NCBI RefSeq assembly: GCF_004804275.1
Contig: NZ_STGI01000010.1
Location: 62,001-126,000 of the forward strand
Direction of reading: 5' to 3'
DNA length: 64,000 bases
Origin: Herbaspirillum sp. ST 5-3
GTDB taxonomy: Bacteria > Pseudomonadota > Gammaproteobacteria > Burkholderiales > Burkholderiaceae_D
The position numbers and the translations under genes are program-made. Under the pieces are notes generated by a model. The model had not been told where the DNA came from. It did not search any database and worked only from the letters and a program-made list of their open reading frames with translations. Numbering within the stretch: position 1 is the stretch's first letter; every line of letters starts with the position of its first letter. Below, piece after piece: positions 55,732 to 63,349 of the stretch.

Positions 55732-55947
55732 TTACGCTGCGATTGCAGTTTGCGACAACATGGGTTGCGCCTCGCGCACACCGTCTTCGAGGTATTCGCG
55801 TAACACGGTTTTTGCACAGGAATGGCATTTGCCGCAGCAGTTGCCGACGCCGAGTTCGGCGCGTAGTGCCGGCATTGTCGTGATTCCTGAATCCACCGCC
55901 TGGCGAATTTTGCTTTCGGATACATTGTTGCAAACACAAATAATCAT
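55732..55947 (-). CDS. bfd: Bacterioferritin-associated ferredoxin
   Basis: A 71-residue [2Fe-2S] protein with the Bfd cysteine pattern: Cys4 and Cys6 (CVC), Cys38 and Cys41 (CGKC). It reduces the heme of Bfr to release iron. It lies 52 nt after hemP on the same strand. The family is typically Fur-repressed; the candidate Fur box lies upstream of hemP, so bfd may share that control. Confidence 0.95.
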   Translation of the reverse strand: MIICVCNNVSESKIRQAVDSGITTMPALRAELGVGNCCGKCHSCAKTVLREYLEDGVREAQPMLSQTAIAA

Positions 55948-55999
55948 TGATGTACCTTGTATGGCGAAATACTGGAAAAATTAGCTTGCTCTGTGCCGG

Positions 56000-56191
56000 T
56001 CAGGCGGTCAGGATCAGCTTGTTCAATTGCGTCAGCCGGAGCCGGTAAATCCGGCCTTGGTGATCGATTTCCACCTCACGCTGCTGCTGAAACAGATCTT
56101 CGCTCTTGATGCGTGCGACTTCCCCGGTGGGCGATAGGGCGGAAGCACCCGCGGAGGGCGCCTGCATGCATGTTTGAGTAAGTCCGGTCAT
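56000..56191 (-). CDS. hemP: Hemin uptake protein HemP
   Basis: A 63-residue protein with the HemP core: RIKSEDLFQQQREVEIDHQGRIYRLRLTQLNKLILTA. HemP acts in heme utilisation and in Burkholderia is an iron-regulated activator of heme uptake genes. No TonB-dependent heme receptor gene follows. The start has a candidate Fur box 19 nt upstream. Confidence 0.88.
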   Translation of the reverse strand: MTGLTQTCMQAPSAGASALSPTGEVARIKSEDLFQQQREVEIDHQGRIYRLRLTQLNKLILTA

Positions 56192-56209
56192 GATGTGGTC
56201 ATTTCTGCA

Positions 56210-56228
56210 AATGAGAACAATTCGTATT
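56210..56228 (-). promoter_or_regulatory. Candidate Fur box upstream of hemP
   Basis: The 19-mer at 56210-56228 (AATGAGAACAATTCGTATT) matches the palindromic Fur consensus at about 14 of 18 informative positions. It lies 19 nt before the hemP start, overlapping the expected promoter. Position upstream of hemP-bfd, both iron-responsive in other betaproteobacteria, supports it. Confidence 0.5.
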
Positions 56229-56426
56229 TAGATTATTGTCGATGTCGTTGAGGATTGCAAGGACTTTCCCGCGACTATGTGTATTTGCCGCAGCTGTTCT
56301 CGGGTGCCGGATTGTTATGAACCCTGGGCTTTGGCTAACCGGGTCTCAACCGATTTGTCGGCATCAGATTTTCTTGCGCCTCGGGTGGACCGGTCCCTTG
56401 AACAGGTCAAGGATTTTGGGGGCTGG

Positions 56427-56993
56427 TTAATCACGTAAAGCGGCTGCAGCCCGGCGGCAGGCTATCCAGAAAAGAAGTGTGCCCACAAGGATGGCGGCCA
56501 ACAGCGTAAGCTGCTCCGGCGTTGCCCCTTCGTTGAACATTCTTCGAAAGACGCCGCCAGCACCATACCCAGCGGCGCAGATGCTTGCCGACCATAGAAT
56601 GGCACTGACAAGATCCAGGAACAGGAAGCGCAGGGTTGATATCCTGCTCATCCCCAAGGCCAGCAGGCCGGCGATGCGCATGCCGTAGAGAAAGCGCAGG
56701 CACAGCACAAGCATGATGTGATGCTTGTGCATCAGACTTTCCAGTCGCCTCTTTCTGTGCCGGAGCGAAGGAAAGCGCCGCAGGACTCGTGCGCCATAGC
56801 GCCGCCCCGCGAGGAAATACGGCAGGTCGCCCATGAAACTCGCAACAGCGCCAATCCCCATGACGATGGGGAGGGCAAGATGGCCATGGTAGGCGGCAAG
56901 ACTCCCGGCGAGCAAAACCGCTTCCCCTTCAAGGAAGCTTCCCAAGGCCACAGCAAAGTAGCCGTAGGTCTGTATCAGATGAGCAATGTCCAT
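56427..56993 (-). CDS. DedA-family membrane protein
   Basis: A 188-residue integral membrane protein with DedA motifs: YGYFAVALGSFLEGEAVLLAGSLAAYHGHL, VASFMGDLPYFLAGRRYGARV, and RFLYGMRIAGLLALGMSRISTLRFLFLDLVSAILW. DedA proteins act in membrane homeostasis, with some recycling undecaprenyl phosphate or lipids. The typical Arg pair of the family (RF.Y..R) is kept. It is shorter than most DedA proteins (about 200-220). No close neighbour clarifies its role. Confidence 0.9.
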   Translation of the reverse strand: MDIAHLIQTYGYFAVALGSFLEGEAVLLAGSLAAYHGHLALPIVMGIGAVASFMGDLPYFLAGRRYGARVLRRFPSLRHRKRRLESLMHKHHIMLVLCLRFLYGMRIAGLLALGMSRISTLRFLFLDLVSAILWSASICAAGYGAGGVFRRMFNEGATPEQLTLLAAILVGTLLFWIACRRAAAALRD

Positions 56994-57367
56994 GCGTTCA
57001 ATATTTGGAATCCTGGCAGAAACGTTGACTGGCCAAAGCGGCTTCGCGATAGAGTTTGAAGGTTGATAAAAGTTGCGAAGACTTTTTTACTCCGGGCAAC
57101 TGGAAGTGCCAAGGAGCTCCGGTCAAAGGACACTTTCGGCACCTGCATGTACTCTGCCAGATCCTCCAACTGCATGCTGCTCAATCAATTTTAGAACTCA
57201 GCATAGGTCGACCTGGCTCAAGCTGTCGGGATGCCGACCTGTCATATTTCACCGCATACAAACTTAGCGTGGCAAATGATGACTTCGAATTCCATGACGC
57301 ATACCTGCATGCAGAAGTTGAGAGGGTGGATGCTTTTCTGCGGCCATCCATCGGTTCGGGCCTGCTC
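56994..57367. other. Intergenic region upstream of the GH5-like lipoprotein gene
   Basis: In these 374 nt no gene was found. An open frame extends upstream of the lipoprotein, but it lacks a signal peptide at that end and a Shine-Dalgarno sequence, so it is not taken as coding. A possible promoter (TTGACT at 57025-57030, 17-nt spacer, GATAGA at 57048-57053) reads toward the lipoprotein gene. Confidence 0.4.
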
Positions 57368-58558
57368 ATGAGCGAGAAAATACACCCTTCGCGGGGGCGC
57401 AGAACCGCTCTTATTTCGCTGTTAAGCATTCTCGCCTCAGCCTGCGGTGGCGGCTCGTCGCCAGCTTCCACGCCTACTCCGGATTCGGTGCCGGCACCCA
57501 CACCGGATCCCACGCCGCCCGCACCGGCGCCAGTCGCAAGACTGACGCTGAGCGGTGCAAGCATGCTGGGGACGGATGGCTCCGCGGTTATTCTTCGCGG
57601 AATCAATGAAGGTACGTGGGGCAAGATGCGAAGCGATGATGCTGCGACAATCGCCGCCCAGGGTGGCAATGTCGTTCGCGTCCTCATTCGCTGGTGGGGG
57701 CTGTATGGCGGTACGGATGTCGAAAGTCGGGCTGACGCGGCCCCGGGCCATTTCAAGCCCGATCATCTGGCCCGGTTTCTGCAGGAGGTCCAGTGGTGCC
57801 AGAATGCCGGATTATGGGTCGTTCCGGTCATTGACTCCAACTGCGGCCAGAACGGCCTTCAGGACGCATCCATGGCCCAGTACTGCGATCCGAGCGGCAC
57901 CTATCCCGGTGGCCGCAACTTCTGGACTGATCTGACGCAGCGCCAGCTGTTCAAGGAAGCGTGGATCTACCTCGCTGGCATTCTCAAAGATTATCCGAAG
58001 ATTGCCTTCTATGAACTGCTGCCTGAACCATTGGCGGGCAGGGATTCATCCTATGGCGACGATGTGTCAGCTTTTTATCAAGAGCTGATGGCGGCCATCG
58101 AAGACATCGCCGGGGACAAGCGAACGCCATTTCTGGTTGGGCCGCGCGACGCCTACAACATCAACCTGTGCGACGAAGCGTATATTGCGGCATCCCGATG
58201 GGCGAACCGGGTTGTGTACACCGGTAATCTCTTCTTGCGGACCAGCAAGACGCAGGCGGAAAACATCGCCGACCTGGAGACACGACTCGCCGCACTGGTG
58301 AAAATGAAAACATCGCGCAATGTTCCCGTATTCATTCAACAGTTTGGCGTGCGAACCGGTGACGATCCTGACGAGTTTTACCTGGAGGCGGGGCTGAGCC
58401 GGATGAATGCGGTCGGGGTCGGCTACACGGGATGGCAGTGGCGGCAAAACACATCCAACCCTGGCGAATATGCGGTGATTGTCGAAGACGCGACGACGGG
58501 CGCCGATGTTGTCAAGACAGACGTTCTGGCAGTGTATTCAAAGTACTGGAAGGGGTAA
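57368..58558 (+). CDS. GH5-like (cellulase-fold) lipoprotein with altered catalytic residues
   Basis: A 396-residue protein with a lipoprotein signal (LSILASAC, Cys26), a Pro/Thr-rich linker at about residues 28-56, then a TIM-barrel resembling glycoside hydrolase family 5: LRGINEGTW (77-84), VVRVLIRWWGLY (102-113), and FYELLPEPL (214-222), aligned with the usual FELLNEP acid/base motif. The acid/base Glu220 remains but Asn is Pro219. The nucleophile position in VFIQQFG, usually FIGEFG, is Gln325. Activity on glycans is therefore doubtful; it may be a carbohydrate-binding or inactive paralogue. Neighbours are an outer-membrane barrel and another lipoprotein. Confidence 0.8.
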   Translation: MSEKIHPSRGRRTALISLLSILASACGGGSSPASTPTPDSVPAPTPDPTPPAPAPVARLTLSGASMLGTDGSAVILRGINEGTWGKMRSDDAATIAAQGGNVVRVLIRWWGLYGGTDVESRADAAPGHFKPDHLARFLQEVQWCQNAGLWVVPVIDSNCGQNGLQDASMAQYCDPSGTYPGGRNFWTDLTQRQLFKEAWIYLAGILKDYPKIAFYELLPEPLAGRDSSYGDDVSAFYQELMAAIEDIAGDKRTPFLVGPRDAYNINLCDEAYIAASRWANRVVYTGNLFLRTSKTQAENIADLETRLAALVKMKTSRNVPVFIQQFGVRTGDDPDEFYLEAGLSRMNAVGVGYTGWQWRQNTSNPGEYAVIVEDATTGADVVKTDVLAVYSKYWKG

Positions 58559-58747
58559 CGGCACTGGAATGTCCGCAATCGCAAAGATCGCAAAGCGAAT
58601 GTTTTCGCTACGGACGCGGCCACACGATCATTGCGCCGCCTCATGCAAAAAGCGCGGAGCTGCTGAACTGCGGCGATGCGTTTGCACCTGTGAAGAAGTC
58701 GGAAGGATCAAGCGACAGCCGCCATGCCGGCTTGCCGTCTGCGACAG

Positions 58748-59536
58748 TCAGAAACGGTAATCGGCGTGAAAGCCCAGCGCACTGCGCTGATGCTCGGGCT
58801 GGGCGACTGTTCCGGTCGGAATTCCGTCTTTGTACAGCGTTCCATCGTCGCTGTGCCTGATTCGCATCCAGTCGAGGTCGAGCCCGAACGAGAGGTTCGG
58901 CAATGCGCGCGGGAATGCAGTCATCCCCAGGCGCAGTCCGATCGCCGGCTTGGTGGAAAAGCGTACATCGTCATACAGCTGATTCTCGAAATGCACACGC
59001 AGACGCTCGGGTCGCGCAAATATCATCAAGCCTTTGAATGTGAAGCTGGCGGCCGGCATGCGTATCGCCGTCGTGGCGACCCCCGCCAGCAGGCGCCAGG
59101 ACGAATAGCGTTCGTTTACACCGGCCACGGTACCGCGACCCAACACATGGCGGCGCCATTCGTCATATTCCAGCCCGCCAAGGACAGCGGTGTTTTCATT
59201 TAATTGTCGGGACAGTTCGGTCGCGATGCGGCCTTGCGTCGTTGCGGTGTCGGTCCAGAACGGAACGCCGTTTTGGAGACGCCCGTCATAGTTCAGGTCG
59301 GCGCCGTAAATTTCACCGGAAACGCCAATGCTCCACGCATCGCGCCGATGTGTTGCATTCAGGCTGAGACCGGGAAGCCAGCCATGTTCCCGCACCAGTT
59401 GCCGTCCGCTGTTGTCCGATTCGGTCATGCGCACATAGCGCAATCCACCTCCCGCGGAATACTGCCATTCCGCACAGGCGGAAGCAGAGGCGAGGAGGCC
59501 GGCACCCAAGGAAATGGCGAACAGGAAAGGTTTCAT
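58748..59536 (-). CDS. Predicted outer-membrane beta-barrel protein, unknown family
   Basis: A 262-residue protein with a signal peptide (residues 1-22, ending SACA|EW). The mature part is rich in alternating amphipathic strands (WQYSAGGGLRYVRMTE, WSIGVSGEIYGADLNYDG, YSSWRLLAGVATTAIRM, KPAIGLRLGMTAFPRAL, LSFGLDLDWMRIRHSDDG) and ends in Phe (FHADYRF), the usual BAM recognition ending. The ATG at 59536 places the signal peptide correctly; a TTG 14 codons upstream would add non-signal residues. No named family was recognised. It converges on the GH5-like lipoprotein. Confidence 0.78.
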   Translation of the reverse strand: MKPFLFAISLGAGLLASASACAEWQYSAGGGLRYVRMTESDNSGRQLVREHGWLPGLSLNATHRRDAWSIGVSGEIYGADLNYDGRLQNGVPFWTDTATTQGRIATELSRQLNENTAVLGGLEYDEWRRHVLGRGTVAGVNERYSSWRLLAGVATTAIRMPAASFTFKGLMIFARPERLRVHFENQLYDDVRFSTKPAIGLRLGMTAFPRALPNLSFGLDLDWMRIRHSDDGTLYKDGIPTGTVAQPEHQRSALGFHADYRF

Positions 59537-59563
59537 TTCTGCATAGTATGCATCCGGGGAAGA

Positions 59564-59591
59564 AAAAAGGGGCGCCAAGGCCCCCCTTTTT
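59564..59591 (-). terminator. Rho-independent terminator downstream of the Gly/Ser/Thr-rich lipoprotein gene
   Basis: On the minus strand AAAAAGGGG pairs with CCCCTTTTT around a 10-nt GC-rich loop, with a T-rich tail. It starts 17 nt past the stop of the lipoprotein gene at 59608 and lies upstream of the barrel-protein gene. Confidence 0.7.
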
Positions 59592-59607
59592 CGCCGGAAA
59601 GTTTGCG

Positions 59608-60654
59608 TCAGGACAAACTGTCCAATTCCGACCAGGTAGTCGTAATTGTTTCCTCTATGACACCATCGCTGTTCTTGTCGAGGCCCAGCTGCACTGTGTT
59701 TGTGTTGACAACGGTGAACTTGAGCGAGGAATTGTCGCCGGCCGTCACGGTCATGACGCCCTGCGACGGATACGAGCCGCGCTGCTGCTTGAAGTCGGTC
59801 GTGGTGTGCACAACGTAAGTCGTATTTCCCAGGCGCGGGAAGTTACCATTCACCGTGAAGTTTGCACGGTAGGTGTACAGATTGGCAGGAGTAACCGATC
59901 CGGAATAATTATAGGAAGTCAGCGTGTAGTCGGTGGTCGATGCCCCGTTCACGATGTGCATTTGCAATGAATTGCCGCTGCCGGAGAAGCTCGCGTTATT
60001 GAGCCCGGATTGGTTGTAGGTAAGCGCCAGGTCACCCGTTGCCGTATTTGAAGCACCGGTAAAATTCTCGGTGACCGAAAAGCCGGTAAAGGTCAGCCCC
60101 AATGCGGCGCTCCACGCCGATGTCATGGAGGGCGTGCCGGTGATGCTGTTGAAGACCATATGCAACGAGCCGTTCATCTTGATCGTGCCTTGTACGCAAT
60201 TGCTGGTATTGATCGTCACCTGATCTCCTGCGGAGACAGTCGAGCTGTTGGCAGCAGTTGCGGTAAACGTTACGCTGCCGCCGCCACTGCAACTCACGGT
60301 ATCGGTGGCCGTGACGCCGACGGGCAGGCTGGCGGACTGATGTTCGAGCGCCAGATACAATTGCTGCAGCGCCGCGTCCAGCAAGCCGCTTCCGTTGCCG
60401 CTGGTGCTGACTGCAGTGACGATCCCCGGGGTGCTTGTCACCTGGTTATTCAATCCTTGCGAAGCGGAGTAAACCTGCGAGCTCACATCCTTGGAATTGG
60501 CTGAGGTGATCGCGACACCGGTCACCGGCGTTGAACTGCCCGTTCCCGAGCCGTTTGCCGATCCGGTGCTGCCGCCACCGCCGCCGCAGGCCGCAAGCAA
60601 AAGCGTTGCGCCGATAAGTATCGCCGTCGTGGCGCGAGATGTCGAAATTGTCAT
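59608..60654 (-). CDS. Gly/Ser/Thr-rich lipoprotein of unknown function
   Basis: A 348-residue predicted lipoprotein; the lipobox LLAAC places Cys23 first in the mature protein, followed by a GGGGGS-rich linker. The rest is low in charged residues and rich in Ser, Thr, Asn and Gly, with beta-strand-like repeats (NGSLHMVFNSITGTPSMTSAWSAALGLTFTGFSVTENFTG). Two Cys (VSCSGGG, TSNCVQG) could form a disulfide. Near the C-terminus DKNSDGVIEETI resembles a calcium-binding Dx[DN]xDG loop. No family was recognised. Localisation to the outer membrane is inferred. Confidence 0.8.
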   Translation of the reverse strand: MTISTSRATTAILIGATLLLAACGGGGGSTGSANGSGTGSSTPVTGVAITSANSKDVSSQVYSASQGLNNQVTSTPGIVTAVSTSGNGSGLLDAALQQLYLALEHQSASLPVGVTATDTVSCSGGGSVTFTATAANSSTVSAGDQVTINTSNCVQGTIKMNGSLHMVFNSITGTPSMTSAWSAALGLTFTGFSVTENFTGASNTATGDLALTYNQSGLNNASFSGSGNSLQMHIVNGASTTDYTLTSYNYSGSVTPANLYTYRANFTVNGNFPRLGNTTYVVHTTTDFKQQRGSYPSQGVMTVTAGDNSSLKFTVVNTNTVQLGLDKNSDGVIEETITTTWSELDSLS

Positions 60655-60788
60655 GATTCGCCGTTCCCAGTGTAAAAAGGATGGAGTGGAGTTGCCGATA
60701 TGGTTAATGCATTGCCAATTGGCAAAAGCATAACGTCGAACATCATAATCGGCTGCCGCAATTCTGGCAATTTCAGCAAGAATGTTGC

Positions 60789-61901
60789 TTAGGCTGGTTG
60801 GATGGTGTGACTTGAAATGATCCCGCCGCCCAGGCAGATTTCGCCGTCATAGAGAACGGCGGACTGGCCGGGGGTGACAGCCCATTGGGCGGCCGGAAAG
60901 GCAAGCGAAAAGCCGTCCGCTCCGGCCGGTGAAAATGCACATGGCACATCCGCCTGCCGGTAGCGCGTCTTTGCATTCAGCATTCCGGACTGCGGCGGCT
61001 CGCCCGCTATCCAGCTGGCCTGCTCGGCCTCGAGGGAAGACGACAGCAGCCAGGGGTGGTCATGCCCCTGAACAACATACAAGGTGTTGTGTTCGATGTC
61101 TTTTCTGGCGACGTACCAGGCGTCGCTGCTTCCTTCGGCATTCTGGTACGACTTCATGCCGCCCAGGCCGATACCCTTGCGCTGACCCAGCGTGTAGAAA
61201 CTCAAGCCGACGTGTGTTCCGACTGTCGTGCCGTCGGGGGTCTTCATCGGCCCCGGCTTGTACGACAGGTAGCGATTCAGGAATTCGCGGAAGGGACGTT
61301 CTCCAATGAAGCAGATGCCGGTTGAATCCTTTTTCTTTGCATTCGGCAGCCCGATTTTCTCCGCGATATGGCGCACCTCCGTCTTGGGGATTTCACCGAG
61401 CGGGAAAAGCGTTTTCGACAGTTGCGCCTGGTTCAACCGATGCAGGAAGTAACTCTGGTCCTTGCTGGCGTCGAGCGCTTTCAGCAATTCAAACCGGCCG
61501 GACTCGGCCTGGCGCACGCGGGCATAATGGCCGGTTGCGATCAGGTCGGCACCAAGCTTGATTGCATGATCAAGGAAAGCCTTGAATTTGATCTCGGCAT
61601 TGCACAGCACATCGGGATTGGGCGTGCGGCCCGCCTGGTATTCACGCAGGAATTCCGCGAAAACGCGGTCCTTGTATTCGGCGGCGAAATTCACCGCTTC
61701 GATATCGACTCCCACCACATCGGCCACGCTCGCCGCATCGATCCAGTCCTGGCGCGTCGAGCAATATTCCGAATCGTCGTCATCTTCCCAGTTCTTCATG
61801 AACAGGCCGATCACTTCATAGCCTTGTTCCTTCAGAAGCCAGGCCGACACGGAGGAATCGACGCCGCCTGACATGCCGATCACGACCCGCTTCTTAGCCA
61901 T
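60789..61901 (-). CDS. mnmA: tRNA 2-thiouridylase MnmA
   Basis: A 370-residue ATP-dependent enzyme thiolating U34 of tRNA Lys, Glu and Gln. The PP-loop is [15 protein letters not shown] (residues 9-23); the catalytic Cys pair is Cys100 ([11 protein letters not shown]) and Cys197 (STGICFIGE). The ATG at 61901 begins MAKKRVVIG; an upstream in-frame extension lies in the NUDIX gene. It overlaps the NUDIX gene by 8 nt, the same neighbour relation as E. coli ymfB(nudJ)-mnmA. Confidence 0.97.
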   Translation of the reverse strand: MAKKRVVIGMSGGVDSSVSAWLLKEQGYEVIGLFMKNWEDDDDSEYCSTRQDWIDAASVADVVGVDIEAVNFAAEYKDRVFAEFLREYQAGRTPNPDVLCNAEIKFKAFLDHAIKLGADLIATGHYARVRQAESGRFELLKALDASKDQSYFLHRLNQAQLSKTLFPLGEIPKTEVRHIAEKIGLPNAKKKDSTGICFIGERPFREFLNRYLSYKPGPMKTPDGTTVGTHVGLSFYTLGQRKGIGLGGMKSYQNAEGSSDAWYVARKDIEHNTLYVVQGHDHPWLLSSSLEAEQASWIAGEPPQSGMLNAKTRYRQADVPCAFSPAGADGFSLAFPAAQWAVTPGQSAVLYDGEICLGGGIISSHTIQPA

Positions 61902-62379
61902 GCAGTACCCCGGTGGCGCTCGGATGGGTGTAAAGCAGCGACAACGGGGCGCGCTTGCCTGCAAGGTAATCGTCGACACACCGCAGCACGAGCGGGCTGC
62001 GATGCTTGCTTTCGCATTCCAGCATTTCGTCGCGTGTCATCCACACGGTGCGGAGAATGCCGTGGTCGAGCGGACGATCGTGCGCTGCGCCGAGTTCGCC
62101 GGTAAATGCAAAGCGCAGATAAGTGACCTGCTGCCCGGTTCGCGAGGACAGATAGCGCGACATGTACATGCCCACCAGTGCGGTCGGCGTAAAATCGTGA
62201 GCCGCTTCTTCGAGCGTCTCGCGTGCCACGGCGTCAATCAGGGACTCGTTCGGATCGAGATGTCCCGCCGGCTGGTTGAAACGAATGCCATCACTGGTCT
62301 CTTCCTCGACCAGCAAAAAACGGCCGTCACGCTCGATGATGGCAGCGACCGTTACAGAAGGTTTCCAGACTTCACTCAT
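61894..62379 (-). CDS. nudJ: NUDIX hydrolase, NudJ-like phosphatase
   Basis: A 161-residue hydrolase with an intact NUDIX box, G-x5-E-x7-REUxEExGU-like: [25 protein letters not shown]. The start [27 protein letters not shown] matches NudJ-type proteins; a long upstream extension is AT-rich and non-family. E. coli NudJ removes phosphate from HMP-PP and thiamine diphosphate among others. It overlaps mnmA by 8 nt. Substrate assignment rests on family and neighbour only. Confidence 0.9.
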   Translation of the reverse strand: MSEVWKPSVTVAAIIERDGRFLLVEEETSDGIRFNQPAGHLDPNESLIDAVARETLEEAAHDFTPTALVGMYMSRYLSSRTGQQVTYLRFAFTGELGAAHDRPLDHGILRTVWMTRDEMLECESKHRSPLVLRCVDDYLAGKRAPLSLLYTHPSATGVLHG

Positions 62380-62874
62380 AGTATCCCTTGAAGAGGGCGC
62401 CATTTTACCGTGCATGGGCGACGCGCGCCGCGACCACATCGACTGCGCTTGGCTGCCCGTGTTGCAAATAAGACTGCCAGGAAGCGGAATAATCAGCGTC
62501 GGTACGGAAAACTTCTTGATGTTGCACAATTTTTTCAAACAAGTTTCGGATGCAAGCTTAAAAAAGCCGCTAAATTCTTTTTTCGCCGCTTTTTTCATTT
62601 ATCCTCTGTGGGAACCGGTGTAAATAAGAAAAAAATGCCGGTTTTGTGGCCCTGATCAACAAGAGAATAAAAAAGAACGATTGTGCTATTTTTTGGTTTC
62701 CGTGTAAGATCGGTGTAAGAATTGAACATGGGAGAAGCACGTGGCGATCGACATGCCCGCCGTACACCGGGCGGGTGGACTTCATGCTGCCCTCTCCCGC
62801 GTATCCATCGGAAATCAAATTGCCGCAACAAGGCTTTGTCTGCGCGGCGAGGAATTGTGTAATTAGGAGAAAAA
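62380..62874. other. Divergent AT-rich intergenic region nudJ/panD
   Basis: No confident gene in 495 nt. The segment 62505-62730 is clearly richer in A/T than its neighbours. It holds a hairpin with 11-nt arms matching at 10 of 11 (62562-62572 and 62587-62597), flanked by A- and T-runs, and a panD-directed promoter candidate at 62681-62710. From 62728 the leader has a GC hairpin (62756-62761 with 62770-62775). A 44-codon frame at 62728-62862 has no family features. Confidence 0.5.
62681..62710 (+). promoter_or_regulatory. Candidate sigma-70 promoter of panD
   Basis: TTGTGC (62681-62686) and TAAGAT (62705-62710) are separated by 18 nt. The transcript would start near 62717, giving a leader of about 158 nt before panD that includes a small GC hairpin. 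Match to consensus is moderate. Confidence 0.4.
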
Positions 62875-63243
62875 ATGCAACGCATCATGCTTCGGTCAAA
62901 GATCCATCGAGTCACCGTCACACAGGCCGACCTGCATTACGAAGGATCCTGCGGCATCGACCAGAATTTACTGGACGCCGCCGATATCAAAGAGTTTGAA
63001 AAGATCGAGCTCTACAACATCAACAACGGAGAACGTTTTTCGACCTACGCCATCAAGGGCAAGCGCGGTAGCGGCGAGATTTCGCTCAACGGCGCAGCGG
63101 CCCGCCGTGCCCATCTGGGGGACCTTTTGATCATTTGTACCTACGCGCCGATGAGCGACGCGGAGATTGAGACGTATGTGCCGAAGATTGTTTTCGTCGA
63201 TGAAAAGAATCAGATCACAGGACTCAAAAAGTCGCCTGCATGA
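62875..63243 (+). CDS. panD: Aspartate 1-decarboxylase PanD
   Basis: A 122-residue pyruvoyl-dependent enzyme making beta-alanine for pantothenate. The self-cleavage site Gly24-Ser25 is in HYEGSCGID, with start and numbering identical to E. coli PanD. The SD AGGAG lies seven bases upstream of the ATG. PanB and PanC are not adjacent. A long leader precedes it. Confidence 0.96.
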   Translation: MQRIMLRSKIHRVTVTQADLHYEGSCGIDQNLLDAADIKEFEKIELYNINNGERFSTYAIKGKRGSGEISLNGAAARRAHLGDLLIICTYAPMSDAEIETYVPKIVFVDEKNQITGLKKSPA

Positions 63244-63349
63244 GGGCACAAGAAAAACCTGCCCTGTCCAGAATAAAAGAAAAGGTGCGACAGCAGTGTC
63301 GTTCCCTCCACATGAATATCCACTTTCATAACCACCAAGGGGAAAGCGT

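Noticed and set aside
55925-55950. Fur-box-like ATAATCATT at the bfd start
   Set aside because: The match is produced by the MII codons of bfd itself and covers only about 11 of 19 consensus positions.
57056-57367. N-terminal extension of the GH5-like lipoprotein
   Set aside because: It would bury the lipoprotein signal peptide 104 residues inside the protein; the start at 57368 puts it at the N-terminus.
62728-62862. 44-codon frame upstream of panD as an upstream ORF
   Set aside because: No Shine-Dalgarno sequence of note, Arg-rich composition and no family likeness; left as leader sequence.
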